A DNA stretch of 34,874 nucleotides from Crocosphaera sp. (GCF_030064895.1 NZ_JASJEB010000030.1:1-34874), one strand, 5' to 3'. Shown: positions 24,307 through 31,700, counted from the first letter of the stretch. Translations and numbers: made by a program. Notes: generated by a model not told the origin, from the sequence alone.

Positions 24307-27294
24307 ATGAAAGCAATATTAAGTAGTCTCATAACCTTGGGTATTTGTCTAACTCCTATTAACCCTATATTGATCCTTCAACCCGCAACAGCACAAACTG
24401 AAAATTTACTACAACAAATACAGCAAATACAACAACAAATACAGCAAATACAACAACTAAGACGACAAGCGATACAGCAAGCAAGACAGGGAAAACCTTT
24501 TGAGTCTATAGAAACCTTTAAACAATTACTTACTATTGCACAACAACAGCAAGATAGGGAGTTAGAAGCGTTTTCTTTGTCAGGTTTAGGGTTTAACTAT
24601 AGTAATATTGGGCAACCTCAGCAAGCTTTAAAAAAATATGAGCAAGCATTGTTAATCTTTCGGGAAATTGAAAATCGCTTGGGAGAAGTTGCCACTCTCA
24701 GTAGGATTGGTCTAGTTTATTATCGTATCGGCCAACTCAAGGAATCATTAGACTACTATCAACAAGCATTACCTATCACCAGGGAAGTTGGCGATCGCTT
24801 AGGAGAAGTGAATAATCTTAATGTTATTGGAGACATTTACTACAACATCGGCCAACCCAAGGAAGCATTAGGCTACTATCAACAAGCTTTACCTATCATC
24901 AGGGAAATAGGTGATCGCTCTAGAGAAGCGATCATTCTCAATAATATTGGCTTCGTTTACAGCAACATCGGCCAACCGACAGTGGCATTAGACTACTATC
25001 AACAAGCTTTACCCATCAGGAGGCAAGTGGGCGATCGCTCTGGTGAAGCTGACACTCTCAATAATATTGGCTTCGTTTACAGCAACATCGGCCAACCCAA
25101 GGAAGCATTAGACTACTATCAACAAGCATTACCTATCATGAAGGAAGTAGGCCATCGCTCTGGTGAAGCTGTTACTCTCAATAATATTGGTTTAGTTTAC
25201 CGCAGTATCGGCCAACCCAACAAAGCATTAGACTACTATCAACAAGCATTACCTATCATGAAGGAAGTTGGCAATCGCTCTGGTGAAGCTGTTACTCTCA
25301 ATAATATTGGTTTAGTTTACCGCAGTATCGGCCAACCCAACAAAGCATTAGACTACTATCAACAAGCATTACCTATTATCAGGGAAGTTGGCGATCGTTC
25401 TAAGGAAGCAAAAACTCTCAGTAATATTGGCGTAGTTTACAACACTATCGGCCAACTAGAAGAAGCCCTAAAATATTTTCAACAAGCATTACCTATGATC
25501 AGGGAAGTTGGCGATCGCTCTGGGGAAGTTCCTATTCTAAATAATCTTGGTTTCGTTTACGACAACATCGGCCAACCCACGGTGGCATTAGACTACTATC
25601 AACAAGTATTACCTATCACCAGGGAAGTGGGCGATCGCTCTGGGGAAGCTAGAACTCTCAATAATATTGGCTTAGTTTACCACCGCATAGGGCAACCCAT
25701 GGTGGCATTAGACTACTATGAACAAGGGTTACTCATCATGAGAGAAGTGGGCGATCGCTTGAGTGAAGCTGGTACTCTCAGTAATATTGGGGGAGTTTAC
25801 CGAGATACAGATCGCCCCGTCGAAGCTCTTAAATATCTAGAAGATGCTGTTAATATTACCTTAGAAATGCGTCAGGGTTTAAAAAGGGAAGATAGAAAGG
25901 CATTTTTAAAACAAAAACAAGAACAAGGAACTGCTATTGCACTGATTGAACTTTTAATCGAACAAAATCAACCTGAAAAAGCTTTTGAATGGTCTAACCT
26001 TTTCACAACTTATGATTTAGCAGACTATAATCGTTTAATTAATGCACAAGTAGCTGACCCTGAAATACAAAAAGAGATTAATGACTGGAATCAAAAAAAT
26101 GAACAATTAAACTTTCTTAGACAACAATTAGATAAAGAACATTCTCCAGAAAAAGCACAACAAGTTAATGAACTGCAAGCAGAATTAAATCTACAAGCAG
26201 AAGCTATTGCTGATCAATATCCCGAAGTAGCAGAATTATTTGAAATTAAACCCACAGATATTGCTACTTTAAGGGAAAATATTGCTCTAGATACTGCTAT
26301 TATTCAACCTGTCATCTTATCGGATAAAATTGCGCTGTTTATTCTCACTTCTGAAGAATTAAAAGTAATTACACAAGATATTGATAGTGAGGAATTTAAT
26401 CAATTAATTACCCAGTATCGTCAGGAACTATCAGATTATAAAAATGCCAATGTATTTGTTACTGGCGAACAGATTTATGATATTTTAATTCGTCCCGTAG
26501 AATCTGAAATTAAAACCATTGCTCCTAAAAATTTAGCGATTATTGCTACAGGAAAACTGCGTTATATTCCCTTTGAAACTTTATCTGATCCAGAAACAGG
26601 AGAATTTTTATTAGAAAAATATCCTATTCATTATTTAACTCGTATTAGTACCAGCGCGATACCTACTGACACTTCTTTACAAAAGGGGGAAAAGAATATG
26701 AAAGCGTTGGTTTTAGCTAATCCTAAACCAACTCAAGAAACCCTACCAGGAACTGAAAAAGAAGCTCAACATCTTATGGATAATTTCCCAGGAAGTGAAG
26801 CTTATTTAGGAACAGATGCTACCTTACAAACTTTTGAGGAAAATGCTTCACGTTTCTCTATTTTACACTTAGGAACTCATGGCTGTTTTGACCCTGATGG
26901 TTGTCCAGATTTAGGGATGGAAGCTAATACTATTTTATTTGCTAATAACGAACAATATCACATCGCTGACGCTGATTTATTAGGGTTAAAAAATACAGAA
27001 ATCTTAGCCTTAAGTGCTTGTCAAACTGCCAAAGAAGCTAACGCTAACGGACGAGAATTATCGGGTTTAGCTTTTGTTTTAGAAAGAGCAGGAGCAAAAA
27101 CAGTTCTGGCTAGTTTATGGAATGCAGATGATAATATTAGTGCTAATATTATGAAGGATTTTTATACAAATATTAAGGAAGAAGGAATGAGTAAAAGTGA
27201 AGCAATGAGACAAGCAAAAATAAGTCATATTCAAACAGGAGAAAAAATTCATCCTTTTTTTTGGTCACCTTTTATTTTAATTGGCAACAATTAG
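24307..27294 (+). CDS. TPR-CHAT protein (caspase-like peptidase), exported
   Basis: A 995-residue protein with a signal peptide (residues 1-30, ending ATAQ) and a Gln-rich linker (LLQQIQQIQQQIQQIQQ, 34-50). From residue 93 there are eleven 40-residue tetratricopeptide repeats of the type GLVYRSIGQPNKALDYYQQA, then a helical linker (about 530-650). The C-terminal CHAT domain has the caspase-like dyad visible as H858 in LHLGTHGCFD and C905 in LALSACQTAKEA, so it should be an active cysteine peptidase. Such proteins are abundant in filamentous and unicellular cyanobacteria; targets are mostly unknown. The signal peptide argues for action outside the cytoplasm. The start is preceded by ACTGATAACTG with no Shine-Dalgarno sequence. 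It is monocistronic. Confidence 0.88.
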   Translation: MKAILSSLITLGICLTPINPILILQPATAQTENLLQQIQQIQQQIQQIQQLRRQAIQQARQGKPFESIETFKQLLTIAQQQQDRELEAFSLSGLGFNYSNIGQPQQALKKYEQALLIFREIENRLGEVATLSRIGLVYYRIGQLKESLDYYQQALPITREVGDRLGEVNNLNVIGDIYYNIGQPKEALGYYQQALPIIREIGDRSREAIILNNIGFVYSNIGQPTVALDYYQQALPIRRQVGDRSGEADTLNNIGFVYSNIGQPKEALDYYQQALPIMKEVGHRSGEAVTLNNIGLVYRSIGQPNKALDYYQQALPIMKEVGNRSGEAVTLNNIGLVYRSIGQPNKALDYYQQALPIIREVGDRSKEAKTLSNIGVVYNTIGQLEEALKYFQQALPMIREVGDRSGEVPILNNLGFVYDNIGQPTVALDYYQQVLPITREVGDRSGEARTLNNIGLVYHRIGQPMVALDYYEQGLLIMREVGDRLSEAGTLSNIGGVYRDTDRPVEALKYLEDAVNITLEMRQGLKREDRKAFLKQKQEQGTAIALIELLIEQNQPEKAFEWSNLFTTYDLADYNRLINAQVADPEIQKEINDWNQKNEQLNFLRQQLDKEHSPEKAQQVNELQAELNLQAEAIADQYPEVAELFEIKPTDIATLRENIALDTAIIQPVILSDKIALFILTSEELKVITQDIDSEEFNQLITQYRQELSDYKNANVFVTGEQIYDILIRPVESEIKTIAPKNLAIIATGKLRYIPFETLSDPETGEFLLEKYPIHYLTRISTSAIPTDTSLQKGEKNMKALVLANPKPTQETLPGTEKEAQHLMDNFPGSEAYLGTDATLQTFEENASRFSILHLGTHGCFDPDGCPDLGMEANTILFANNEQYHIADADLLGLKNTEILALSACQTAKEANANGRELSGLAFVLERAGAKTVLASLWNADDNISANIMKDFYTNIKEEGMSKSEAMRQAKISHIQTGEKIHPFFWSPFILIGNN
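24583..25902 (+). repeat. 120-bp tandem repeats coding the TPR array
   Basis: Eleven units of exactly 120 bp. Units at 25138-25257 and 25258-25377 differ at only 3 of 120 positions, showing very recent duplication or conversion. Several units encode VGDRS with the HIP1 octamer GCGATCGC at the same place. Confidence 0.93.
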
Positions 27295-27323
27295 TTTCAG
27301 TGATATAATATGAGTGTAATTCA

Positions 27324-28208
27324 TTACTTAGGAATAGATGGAGCTAAAATCATTACTTGTCCTTGATTATAAGTTTTTATAGCTAAAACTGCAGGAACTT
27401 GTTTTTTATCAGCATTTTTATCCAACCCGAAAAAACAATAAATTATATCATTATTTTCTAGTAATAATCGCCAGATTCTCGGTTCTTTTAAAGTGGGATC
27501 ATTATCTTCAAATCCTCGAATATATTCAAATAAACTTAAGTCTCCAATAAAACGAGAATTCTTTAAACTAGGATTAGTAAAAATATCATCTAAATCTCTT
27601 CCTAATACTAATTTATCTTTCGGAAAAATGTAGGTAAATACAGGTAAAGTAGAAGTTTCATTAATTGCATCTCGACGTGCATCATCCCATCCTTGACTTC
27701 TTGCTAACCAAAATAAAACAATTAATAACCAAATAACAATAATTAAATCTTTTCTCAGGGAAACAGGAATAAGAGTTGCTGATTCTCGCACAAACTTAGA
27801 TACTGAACATTGATGAAAAGTTTTAGCATACTTTCTCAAAAAATATTTTACTGTTTGCCATTTTCTACGACGAGATACACCATTTAAAGGTTCGGATAAA
27901 GGTAAAATAAAAGCAACCGTTAGGGGTTCCACAAACCAAAGCGTTATTTTAATAGTAGTTGCAACTAAAAATAATGCTAGAATAGTTTTAGTAAATGCCG
28001 AGCCATTACCTACAAAAACTTGAATAGGAACAAAAAAGAAGGATCGAAAGGGAAATGATAATTGTGTTAATTCTAATTGAAAATAACCAAAATAAGCCCA
28101 ACGATAGATCCATCCTGTAAAATAAAGAAAAATTGCTAGCAACCCCAAAATACTAGCCAAGGTTCCTACAATCTCTGTATTATCTTGTGAAGGTTGATTA
28201 TTGAACAT
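27324..28208 (-). CDS. Membrane protein of unknown function
   Basis: A 294-residue protein with hydrophobic segments at about 14-38, 72-96 and 152-171, a basic cytoplasmic loop (NGVSRRRKWQTVKYFLRKY), and a C-terminal domain of roughly 120 residues beginning near LARSQGWDDARRDAIN. The latter ends in a beta-rich stretch (VPAVLAIKTYNQGQVMILAP). I do not recognise a family. It converges on the TPR-CHAT gene with a 29-bp gap and diverges from gene A with 47 bp between start codons, so the two divergent genes probably share a control region. The ATG at 28208 has no strong ribosome-binding site. Confidence 0.72.
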   Translation of the reverse strand: MFNNQPSQDNTEIVGTLASILGLLAIFLYFTGWIYRWAYFGYFQLELTQLSFPFRSFFFVPIQVFVGNGSAFTKTILALFLVATTIKITLWFVEPLTVAFILPLSEPLNGVSRRRKWQTVKYFLRKYAKTFHQCSVSKFVRESATLIPVSLRKDLIIVIWLLIVLFWLARSQGWDDARRDAINETSTLPVFTYIFPKDKLVLGRDLDDIFTNPSLKNSRFIGDLSLFEYIRGFEDNDPTLKEPRIWRLLLENNDIIYCFFGLDKNADKKQVPAVLAIKTYNQGQVMILAPSIPK

Positions 28209-28255
28209 AAATACCTCACTCCTTGATTATACATTTCATATTATCCCATTTAATC

Positions 28256-28831
28256 ATGATAAAACTTACCACTAAAATCATTACCATTGCTTCTTTGACT
28301 GTTGGATTAGGATTTTATTTGATACAAAAACATAGTTTTTCTTTACCCTCTCCTGAAATAAAATCCACTAAAGTGCAAAATAATACTATACCTGTAGCAT
28401 TACCCTATGATGCCACAGTAAAATTAAAAACAGGTAGCACAATGTCAGGAAAAATTATAGGGTTTGAGCAACAACAGTCAATGATTACTCTACAAAGAAG
28501 TAGACAATCTAAAAAAATATCCATGGCTGATATTAACAAAGTAGAATTTGGAGGAGAAGTTAAATTTATCCATAGTGGAGAAGTTATAATAAGAGGAGAA
28601 GATGATGATTTTGACCCCAACACAAGACAAATTTGGCAAGAACCCTTAAACCATTTTAAAATAACTAATGCTCAAGATGGAAAAGCTGAAGTAATTTTAT
28701 CTAATCTGAGTAAAGGTAAATTAAGAGGAGTTGTTGCTGTTTCTCAAACCAATACTTATGTTGTGGATGAACTCAGTTTTGATAATAATAATAATCAGAT
28801 AAATTTAAACGTCATTCCTTATTCAGAATAA
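28256..28831 (+). CDS. Small exported/anchored protein ('gene A'), unknown function
   Basis: A 191-residue protein starting MIKLTTKIITIASL; an in-frame TTG 11 codons upstream is less likely. One N-terminal hydrophobic segment (5-22) is a signal or anchor. Residues ~55-105 look like a small Sm/SH3-type beta barrel (VKLKTGSTMSGKIIGFEQQQ, then INKVEFGGEV). A second beta-rich part ends NVIPYSE. No family is assigned. The original arrangement appears to be gene A then aroE, 11 bp apart. Here the following aroE is only a fragment, while pieces of a second gene A copy lie upstream of the real aroE. Confidence 0.7.
   Translation: MIKLTTKIITIASLTVGLGFYLIQKHSFSLPSPEIKSTKVQNNTIPVALPYDATVKLKTGSTMSGKIIGFEQQQSMITLQRSRQSKKISMADINKVEFGGEVKFIHSGEVIIRGEDDDFDPNTRQIWQEPLNHFKITNAQDGKAEVILSNLSKGKLRGVVAVSQTNTYVVDELSFDNNNNQINLNVIPYSE
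28641..28700 (+). repeat. Gene A segment duplicated at 29752-29811
   Basis: About 52 of 60 bases match 29752-29811. Both encode nearly the same peptide (HFKITNAQDGKAEVILS versus HFKIINAQDGQAEVILS), so the second is a real relic of gene A coding sequence. Confidence 0.88.
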
Positions 28832-28925
28832 TCTCAAACATAATGTCAATTATTACCGGAAAAACGAAACTATTAGGAATCATTGGTGATCCCGTCGAAC
28901 ATTCTTTATCCCCTGTCATGCAAAA
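28811..28925 (+). repeat. 115-bp duplication, left copy (end of gene A and start of aroE)
   Basis: Matches 30041-30155 at 113 of 115 positions (differences at 28888 and 28917). It covers the last seven codons of gene A, the spacer, and the first 27 codons or so of aroE. Confidence 0.96.
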
Positions 28926-28995
28926 AGAAGAGCCTAAACCTCAAGATAAAAACACTGATCAAGACTACGTAATCAATCCAGTTCATGATATTTAA
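28843..28995 (+). pseudogene. aroE: Truncated aroE copy
   Basis: The first 27 codons are aroE (MSIITGKTKLLGIIGDPVEH, then SLSPVMQ), with one change from the intact gene, His16 to Asp. The frame then runs into unrelated sequence coding KEEPKPQDKNTDQDYVINPV and HDI before a TAA at 28993. All substrate- and cofactor-binding parts beyond the first strand are missing, so it cannot be a shikimate dehydrogenase. A 50-residue peptide could still be made. Its stop overlaps the convergent stop of the coiled-coil gene. Confidence 0.9.
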
Positions 28996-29360
28996 GATGG
29001 GTTTTGTAATTGTTCTAATCTTGTTTCAAGATTTCTAAATCGTTGTTCAATATCGAGATGTTCTGATTCATTAGTAATGCTATAACCGATTAATTGTTCA
29101 ATGCGTCTCTCATTACGGTTAGACCTTGCAATAAATTGGTTTATCTCCTCAATCATTATCTGCAATGTCTCTCTTTCCCGTTCTTGGGAATCTTTTAATT
29201 GTTCTTGAGCCTCTTTCAACTGTTCTTGAGCATCTTGAAATTGAAGTTGTCTTTCTCTAAATTCAAATTGACTTTCTTGCAGTTGAATCTGTCTCTCTTG
29301 CAGTTGTCTTTGAACTGCTAACATCCCTTCAATGGTTTTCTGGATTTCTTCAAAAGTCAT
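28992..29360 (-). CDS. Coiled-coil protein of unknown function
   Basis: A 122-residue soluble protein. Residues ~12-75 are an almost uninterrupted charged, Gln/Glu-rich coiled coil (VQRQLQERQIQLQESQFEFR and following heptads). A second helical segment (about 95-120; IEQRFRNLETRLEQLQNPS) probably forms another coil, with IGYSITNESEHLD between. There is no catalytic motif. It follows the XRE regulator gene after 36 bp on the same strand and should be co-transcribed with it. The two genes sit inside the duplicated gene A-aroE locus. It may be a partner of the regulator (antitoxin-like or scaffold); function not recognised. Confidence 0.72.
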   Translation of the reverse strand: MTFEEIQKTIEGMLAVQRQLQERQIQLQESQFEFRERQLQFQDAQEQLKEAQEQLKDSQERERETLQIMIEEINQFIARSNRNERRIEQLIGYSITNESEHLDIEQRFRNLETRLEQLQNPS

Positions 29361-29396
29361 GATATTTTAGCGATTAATGTTTCTTTGACCGGGTAG

Positions 29397-29636
29397 TTAG
29401 TCATCAAAACTAACTCCTAAATTAATATTGAGAGCCTTTTCTACTTTTCTAACAAGGTTCTCTGTCACTGGCGATCGCAGATCCTCGTTTTCTAATTGAT
29501 ACCAATAGGATCGACTGATGTTACTTTGTCGACAGATTTCACTTAATGACCGTTTGTCATTTTCCCTTGCCTGTTTGATTTTTTTCCCTAGATCGGGAAA
29601 GTCTCGAACTGTTTCTGTAATTCGCTTAACTTGCAC
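29397..29636 (-). CDS. XRE-family helix-turn-helix regulator
   Basis: A 79-residue protein, nearly all of it a single HTH_3 (Cro/CI-type) domain: LGKKIKQARENDKRSLSEIC, the recognition helix region NISRSYWYQLENEDL, and VRKVEKALNI. It would bind DNA as a dimer. The start is a GTG at 29636, as no ATG is available in frame. The promoter upstream is overlaid by a 12-bp inverted repeat, so autorepression is likely. It is the first gene of a two-gene unit with the coiled-coil protein. Its small size resembles antitoxin or phage-type regulators, but no toxin family is recognised next to it. Confidence 0.83.
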   Translation of the reverse strand: MQVKRITETVRDFPDLGKKIKQARENDKRSLSEICRQSNISRSYWYQLENEDLRSPVTENLVRKVEKALNINLGVSFDD

Positions 29637-29676
29637 TATTGTTGTACTCGTTTATTTACCTCAACTCTATAATTTT

Positions 29677-29705
29677 ATTGTACATTGTCCACAGACGGTT
29701 GACAA
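29677..29705 (-). promoter_or_regulatory. Promoter of the XRE/coiled-coil unit
   Basis: On the minus strand TTGTCA (29700-29705) and TACAAT (29677-29682) are separated by exactly 17 bp, a near-ideal sigma-70 type arrangement. It lies 41 bp before the GTG start. Confidence 0.65.
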
Positions 29706-29726
29706 GTGTTTGCAGACAACGTACAA
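29678..29726. promoter_or_regulatory. Inverted-repeat operator over the XRE promoter
   Basis: TTGTACATTGTC (29678-29689) and GACAACGTACAA (29715-29726) form an inverted repeat with 11 of 12 positions complementary. TTGAC/GACAA-type half-sites also occur between them. The left arm covers the -10 box, and the -35 box lies between the arms, as expected for an autorepressor. Confidence 0.65.
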
Positions 29727-29751
29727 CTAAAAACAGAGAAAACTTACTAAT

Positions 29752-30061
29752 AATCCTTAAAGCACTTTAAAATAATTAATGCTCAAGATGGCCAAGCAGA
29801 AGTCATTTTATCAGCCTTCGGCTGGGAGGCAGAGGGCAGAAGGCAGAAGGCAGGAGGTTGTTCTTTCTTAGAAGATATCTCTGCACTATAGCAGCGAACC
29901 AGCCCTTGGGTTTAAAACCCCACCGTCTGCACGGTGTCTACAATTTGTTGGGGTTGAATCCCCATCAAATTGATCCTCCTGCCCCCTGCCCCCTGCCTCC
30001 TGCCTTTCAACTAACTTCTGACTTCTGACTTCATTGAACTGTCATTCCTTATTCAGAATAA
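29752..30061 (+). pseudogene. Remnant of a second gene A copy, interrupted
   Basis: 29752-29811 matches the middle of gene A, and 30041-30061 matches its last seven codons. The ~110 bp that should join them is replaced by 229 bp of repeat-rich, hairpin-rich DNA. The upstream part of gene A is missing. This relic lies exactly where gene A would be relative to the intact aroE. Confidence 0.8.
29813..30030. repeat. MITE-like structured element with heptamer arms
   Basis: The left arm has four GGCAGAR-type heptamers (29828-29857). The right arm has the complementary CCTGCCY-type heptamers (29975-30004); the two can pair over 30 bp with a few mismatches. Between them are separate hairpins: CTGC/GCAG (29881-29894), GGGTTTAAAACCC (29908-29920), ACCGT-CTGC-ACGGT (29922-29935), and CAATTTG-T-TGGGG/CCCCA-T-CAAATTG (29941-29972). 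An AGCC-TTC-GGCT hairpin marks the left edge and a TTCTGAC heptamer array the right. No protein is encoded. Confidence 0.65.
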
Positions 30062-30155
30062 TCTCAAACATAATGTCAATTATTACCGGAAAAACGAAAC
30101 TATTAGGAATCATTGGTCATCCCGTCGAACATTCTTTATCCCCTGTGATGCAAAA
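30041..30155 (+). repeat. 115-bp duplication, right copy (end of gene A and start of aroE)
   Basis: Partner of 28811-28925, 113 of 115 bases identical. This copy runs into the complete aroE. Confidence 0.96.
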
Positions 30156-30939
30156 TGCAGCCATAGAACATTTAGGGGTAGATTATATTTATGTTCCTTT
30201 CCCAGTCAAACCCGAAAACTTAGCAACTGCTTTGCATGGTTTTGCAACCATCGGTGTGATGGGATTTAATGCAACCATTCCCCATAAACAAGCTATCATC
30301 CCTCTCTTATCAGAGATTACCACAAATGCCCAATTAGTGGGAGCAGTTAACACAGTTTGGCGCACAGAAACAGGGTGGAAAGGGACAAATACCGATGTAA
30401 TTGGCTTTTTAGCCCCCCTGAAACCCCTTAAACGCCCCTGGAACACCATTAAACCTATTATCCTGGGAAATGGAGGCGCAGCGAGAGCCGTGGTGGTGGG
30501 ATTAGCGGAATTGGGCTGCCCCGAAATTGCGGTTGTGGGACGTGATCGCGACAAGTTAGAGCAATTTAAGCAAAGTTGGCATAATAGCGACCTTAAAGCC
30601 TCTGTAACCGTCCATTCCTGGGATGAATTATCGGGGTTGGTATCAGAAAGCCAGTTAATTGTGAATACTACACCCATCGGTATGTTTCCCCATACAAATA
30701 ATTCTCCTGTTGACAGTCATATTTGGGAAAAATTTCCTGAAAATGCCATCGCCTACGACTTAATTTATAATCCTAGTCCCACTAAATTTCTCAAAGATGC
30801 GCAACCACAGGGATTAAAGATTATTGATGGTTTAGATATGTTAGTCTATCAAGGAGCAGCGGCCTTAGAAATTTGGGTGCAAAAACCTGCACCTGGAGAG
30901 GTTATGAGTCAAGCTTTGAAACAATATCTTTTTAATTAA
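30073..30939 (+). CDS. aroE: Shikimate dehydrogenase AroE
   Basis: A 288-residue NADP enzyme of the shikimate pathway (3-dehydroshikimate to shikimate). The substrate site is visible as GHPVEHSLSP (residues 15-24), NATIPHK with catalytic K72, and NTDVIGF with D108. The nucleotide-binding fold has LGNGGAARAVVVGLAELG, and the C-terminus has DGLDMLVYQGAAALEIW. The ATG at 30073 is preferred over an upstream TTG frame because the same ATG begins the duplicated fragment. Length is normal. The native upstream neighbour (gene A) is reduced to relics, so the promoter may now come from the inserted repeat-rich DNA. Confidence 0.95.
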   Translation: MSIITGKTKLLGIIGHPVEHSLSPVMQNAAIEHLGVDYIYVPFPVKPENLATALHGFATIGVMGFNATIPHKQAIIPLLSEITTNAQLVGAVNTVWRTETGWKGTNTDVIGFLAPLKPLKRPWNTIKPIILGNGGAARAVVVGLAELGCPEIAVVGRDRDKLEQFKQSWHNSDLKASVTVHSWDELSGLVSESQLIVNTTPIGMFPHTNNSPVDSHIWEKFPENAIAYDLIYNPSPTKFLKDAQPQGLKIIDGLDMLVYQGAAALEIWVQKPAPGEVMSQALKQYLFN

Positions 30940-30955
30940 CTTATAGCTTTTCTTG

Positions 30956-30982
30956 AACTGATAACTGATAACTGATAACTGA
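30956..30982. repeat. Heptamer repeat AACTGAT directly before a start codon
   Basis: Three full AACTGAT units and six bases of a fourth, ending one base before the ATG at 30984. It occupies the ribosome-binding-site position of the Uma2 gene. Confidence 0.9.
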
Positions 30983-30983
30983 A

Positions 30984-31568
30984 ATGACCCTGACAAAAAC
31001 CCGTTTAACCCTTCAAGAATACCTCAACTATGATGAAACAGATACAACTTATGAACTGGTAAATGGAGAATTAATTGCCATGAGTTTGGGAATGGGAAAA
31101 CATGGTGAAATTGCTGATTTTCTCAACTATTGTTTTCGTCAAGAAATTAAGCATCTTAGTAAACCTTGGGTATCAAAACATAAGTTGATTGGTATTCAAT
31201 CACCCCGTGGATCTCGATGGGACACGGTTCGCATTCCTGATGTGGTGGTTTTATCAACTTCTCAATGGCAACAACTACAAAACCGTGAAGCGGTTATTCT
31301 ACTCGATGAACCCTCACCTATTTTAGTAGTAGAAGTGGTTAGCGAATCAACTAAAAATATTGATTATCGTGCCAAACGTTCTGAATATAGTGTACTCGAT
31401 ATTCCTGAATATTGGATTGTTGATCCCCTTGAAGAAAAAGTGACTATTCTATCTTTATCCGAGGGATTTTATGATGAGACTATCTTTACTTCTTCAGATA
31501 TGGTGAAATCTCCTACTTTTACTGAATTTAATTATACTGTATCTCAAATTTTAGAGGGGGATATTTAA
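30984..31568 (+). CDS. Uma2 family (DUF820) putative endonuclease
   Basis: A 194-residue protein with the Uma2 restriction-endonuclease-like fold: LTLQEYLNYDETDTTYELVN at the start, then the PD-(D/E)XK-type residues in RIPDVVVLS (Asp) and ILVVEVVSESTKNIDYRAKR (Glu, Lys), and IPEYWIVDPLEEKV. These genes are greatly expanded in cyanobacteria, often near mobile DNA; nuclease activity is predicted from the fold and the biological role is unclear. The start lacks a Shine-Dalgarno sequence and follows the AACTGAT array. It is unrelated in close sequence to the second Uma2 gene 130 bp downstream on the other strand. Confidence 0.85.
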   Translation: MTLTKTRLTLQEYLNYDETDTTYELVNGELIAMSLGMGKHGEIADFLNYCFRQEIKHLSKPWVSKHKLIGIQSPRGSRWDTVRIPDVVVLSTSQWQQLQNREAVILLDEPSPILVVEVVSESTKNIDYRAKRSEYSVLDIPEYWIVDPLEEKVTILSLSEGFYDETIFTSSDMVKSPTFTEFNYTVSQILEGDI

Positions 31569-31586
31569 TTATCCTTACTTATATAT

Positions 31587-31700
31587 TTAAACATTTTTGA
31601 AGTAAATAACATCACTATTATCTAATGTATTCTGGCATTGAATTCCTAAGCGATCTTTTAGTTTTGATTCAAGTTCAGTATTAAGGTTTAAGGTAATCAT
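31587..31700 (-). CDS. Small ORF coupled to Uma2 gene by ATGA overlap
   Basis: A 37-codon frame (MITLNLNTELESKLKDRLGI, then QCQNTLDNSDVIYFKNV). Its ATG overlaps the TGA stop of the upstream Uma2 gene, the classic arrangement for coupled translation. The opening resembles the beginning of small ribbon-helix-helix antitoxin-like proteins, but the rest does not continue that family, so it may be a truncated relic. It is too short for domain assignment. Confidence 0.4.
   Translation of the reverse strand: MITLNLNTELESKLKDRLGIQCQNTLDNSDVIYFKNV

Larger units (their letters stand above)
29637..29751 (-). promoter_or_regulatory. Leader and control region of the XRE gene
   Basis: AT-rich leader. Minus-strand GAGTTGAGG and a further GTTGTAC half-site (near 29640-29647) lie between the promoter and the GTG start. 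The half-site repeats the outer arms of the operator described at 29678-29726. Confidence 0.5.

Noticed and set aside
24583-25902. Regular repeats considered as a CRISPR array
   Set aside because: The period is 120 bp, the whole unit is coding and it translates to TPR motifs; there are no unique spacers.
24307-28208. CHAT protein plus neighbouring membrane protein as a defence system
   Set aside because: The genes converge, are not an operon, and the CHAT protein has a signal peptide; no gasdermin- or Craspase-like partner is present.
29949-29964. TGGGGTTGAATCCCCA resembling a tRNA T-arm
   Set aside because: No acceptor, D or anticodon stems can be placed around it; it is the top of a longer hairpin in the MITE-like element.
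29813-30030. Structured element considered as a retron RNA or group II intron piece
   Set aside because: No reverse transcriptase gene or intron domain V-like motif is visible in the window.
30189-30677. 162-codon antisense frame in aroE
   Set aside because: Shadow of a well-supported shikimate dehydrogenase.
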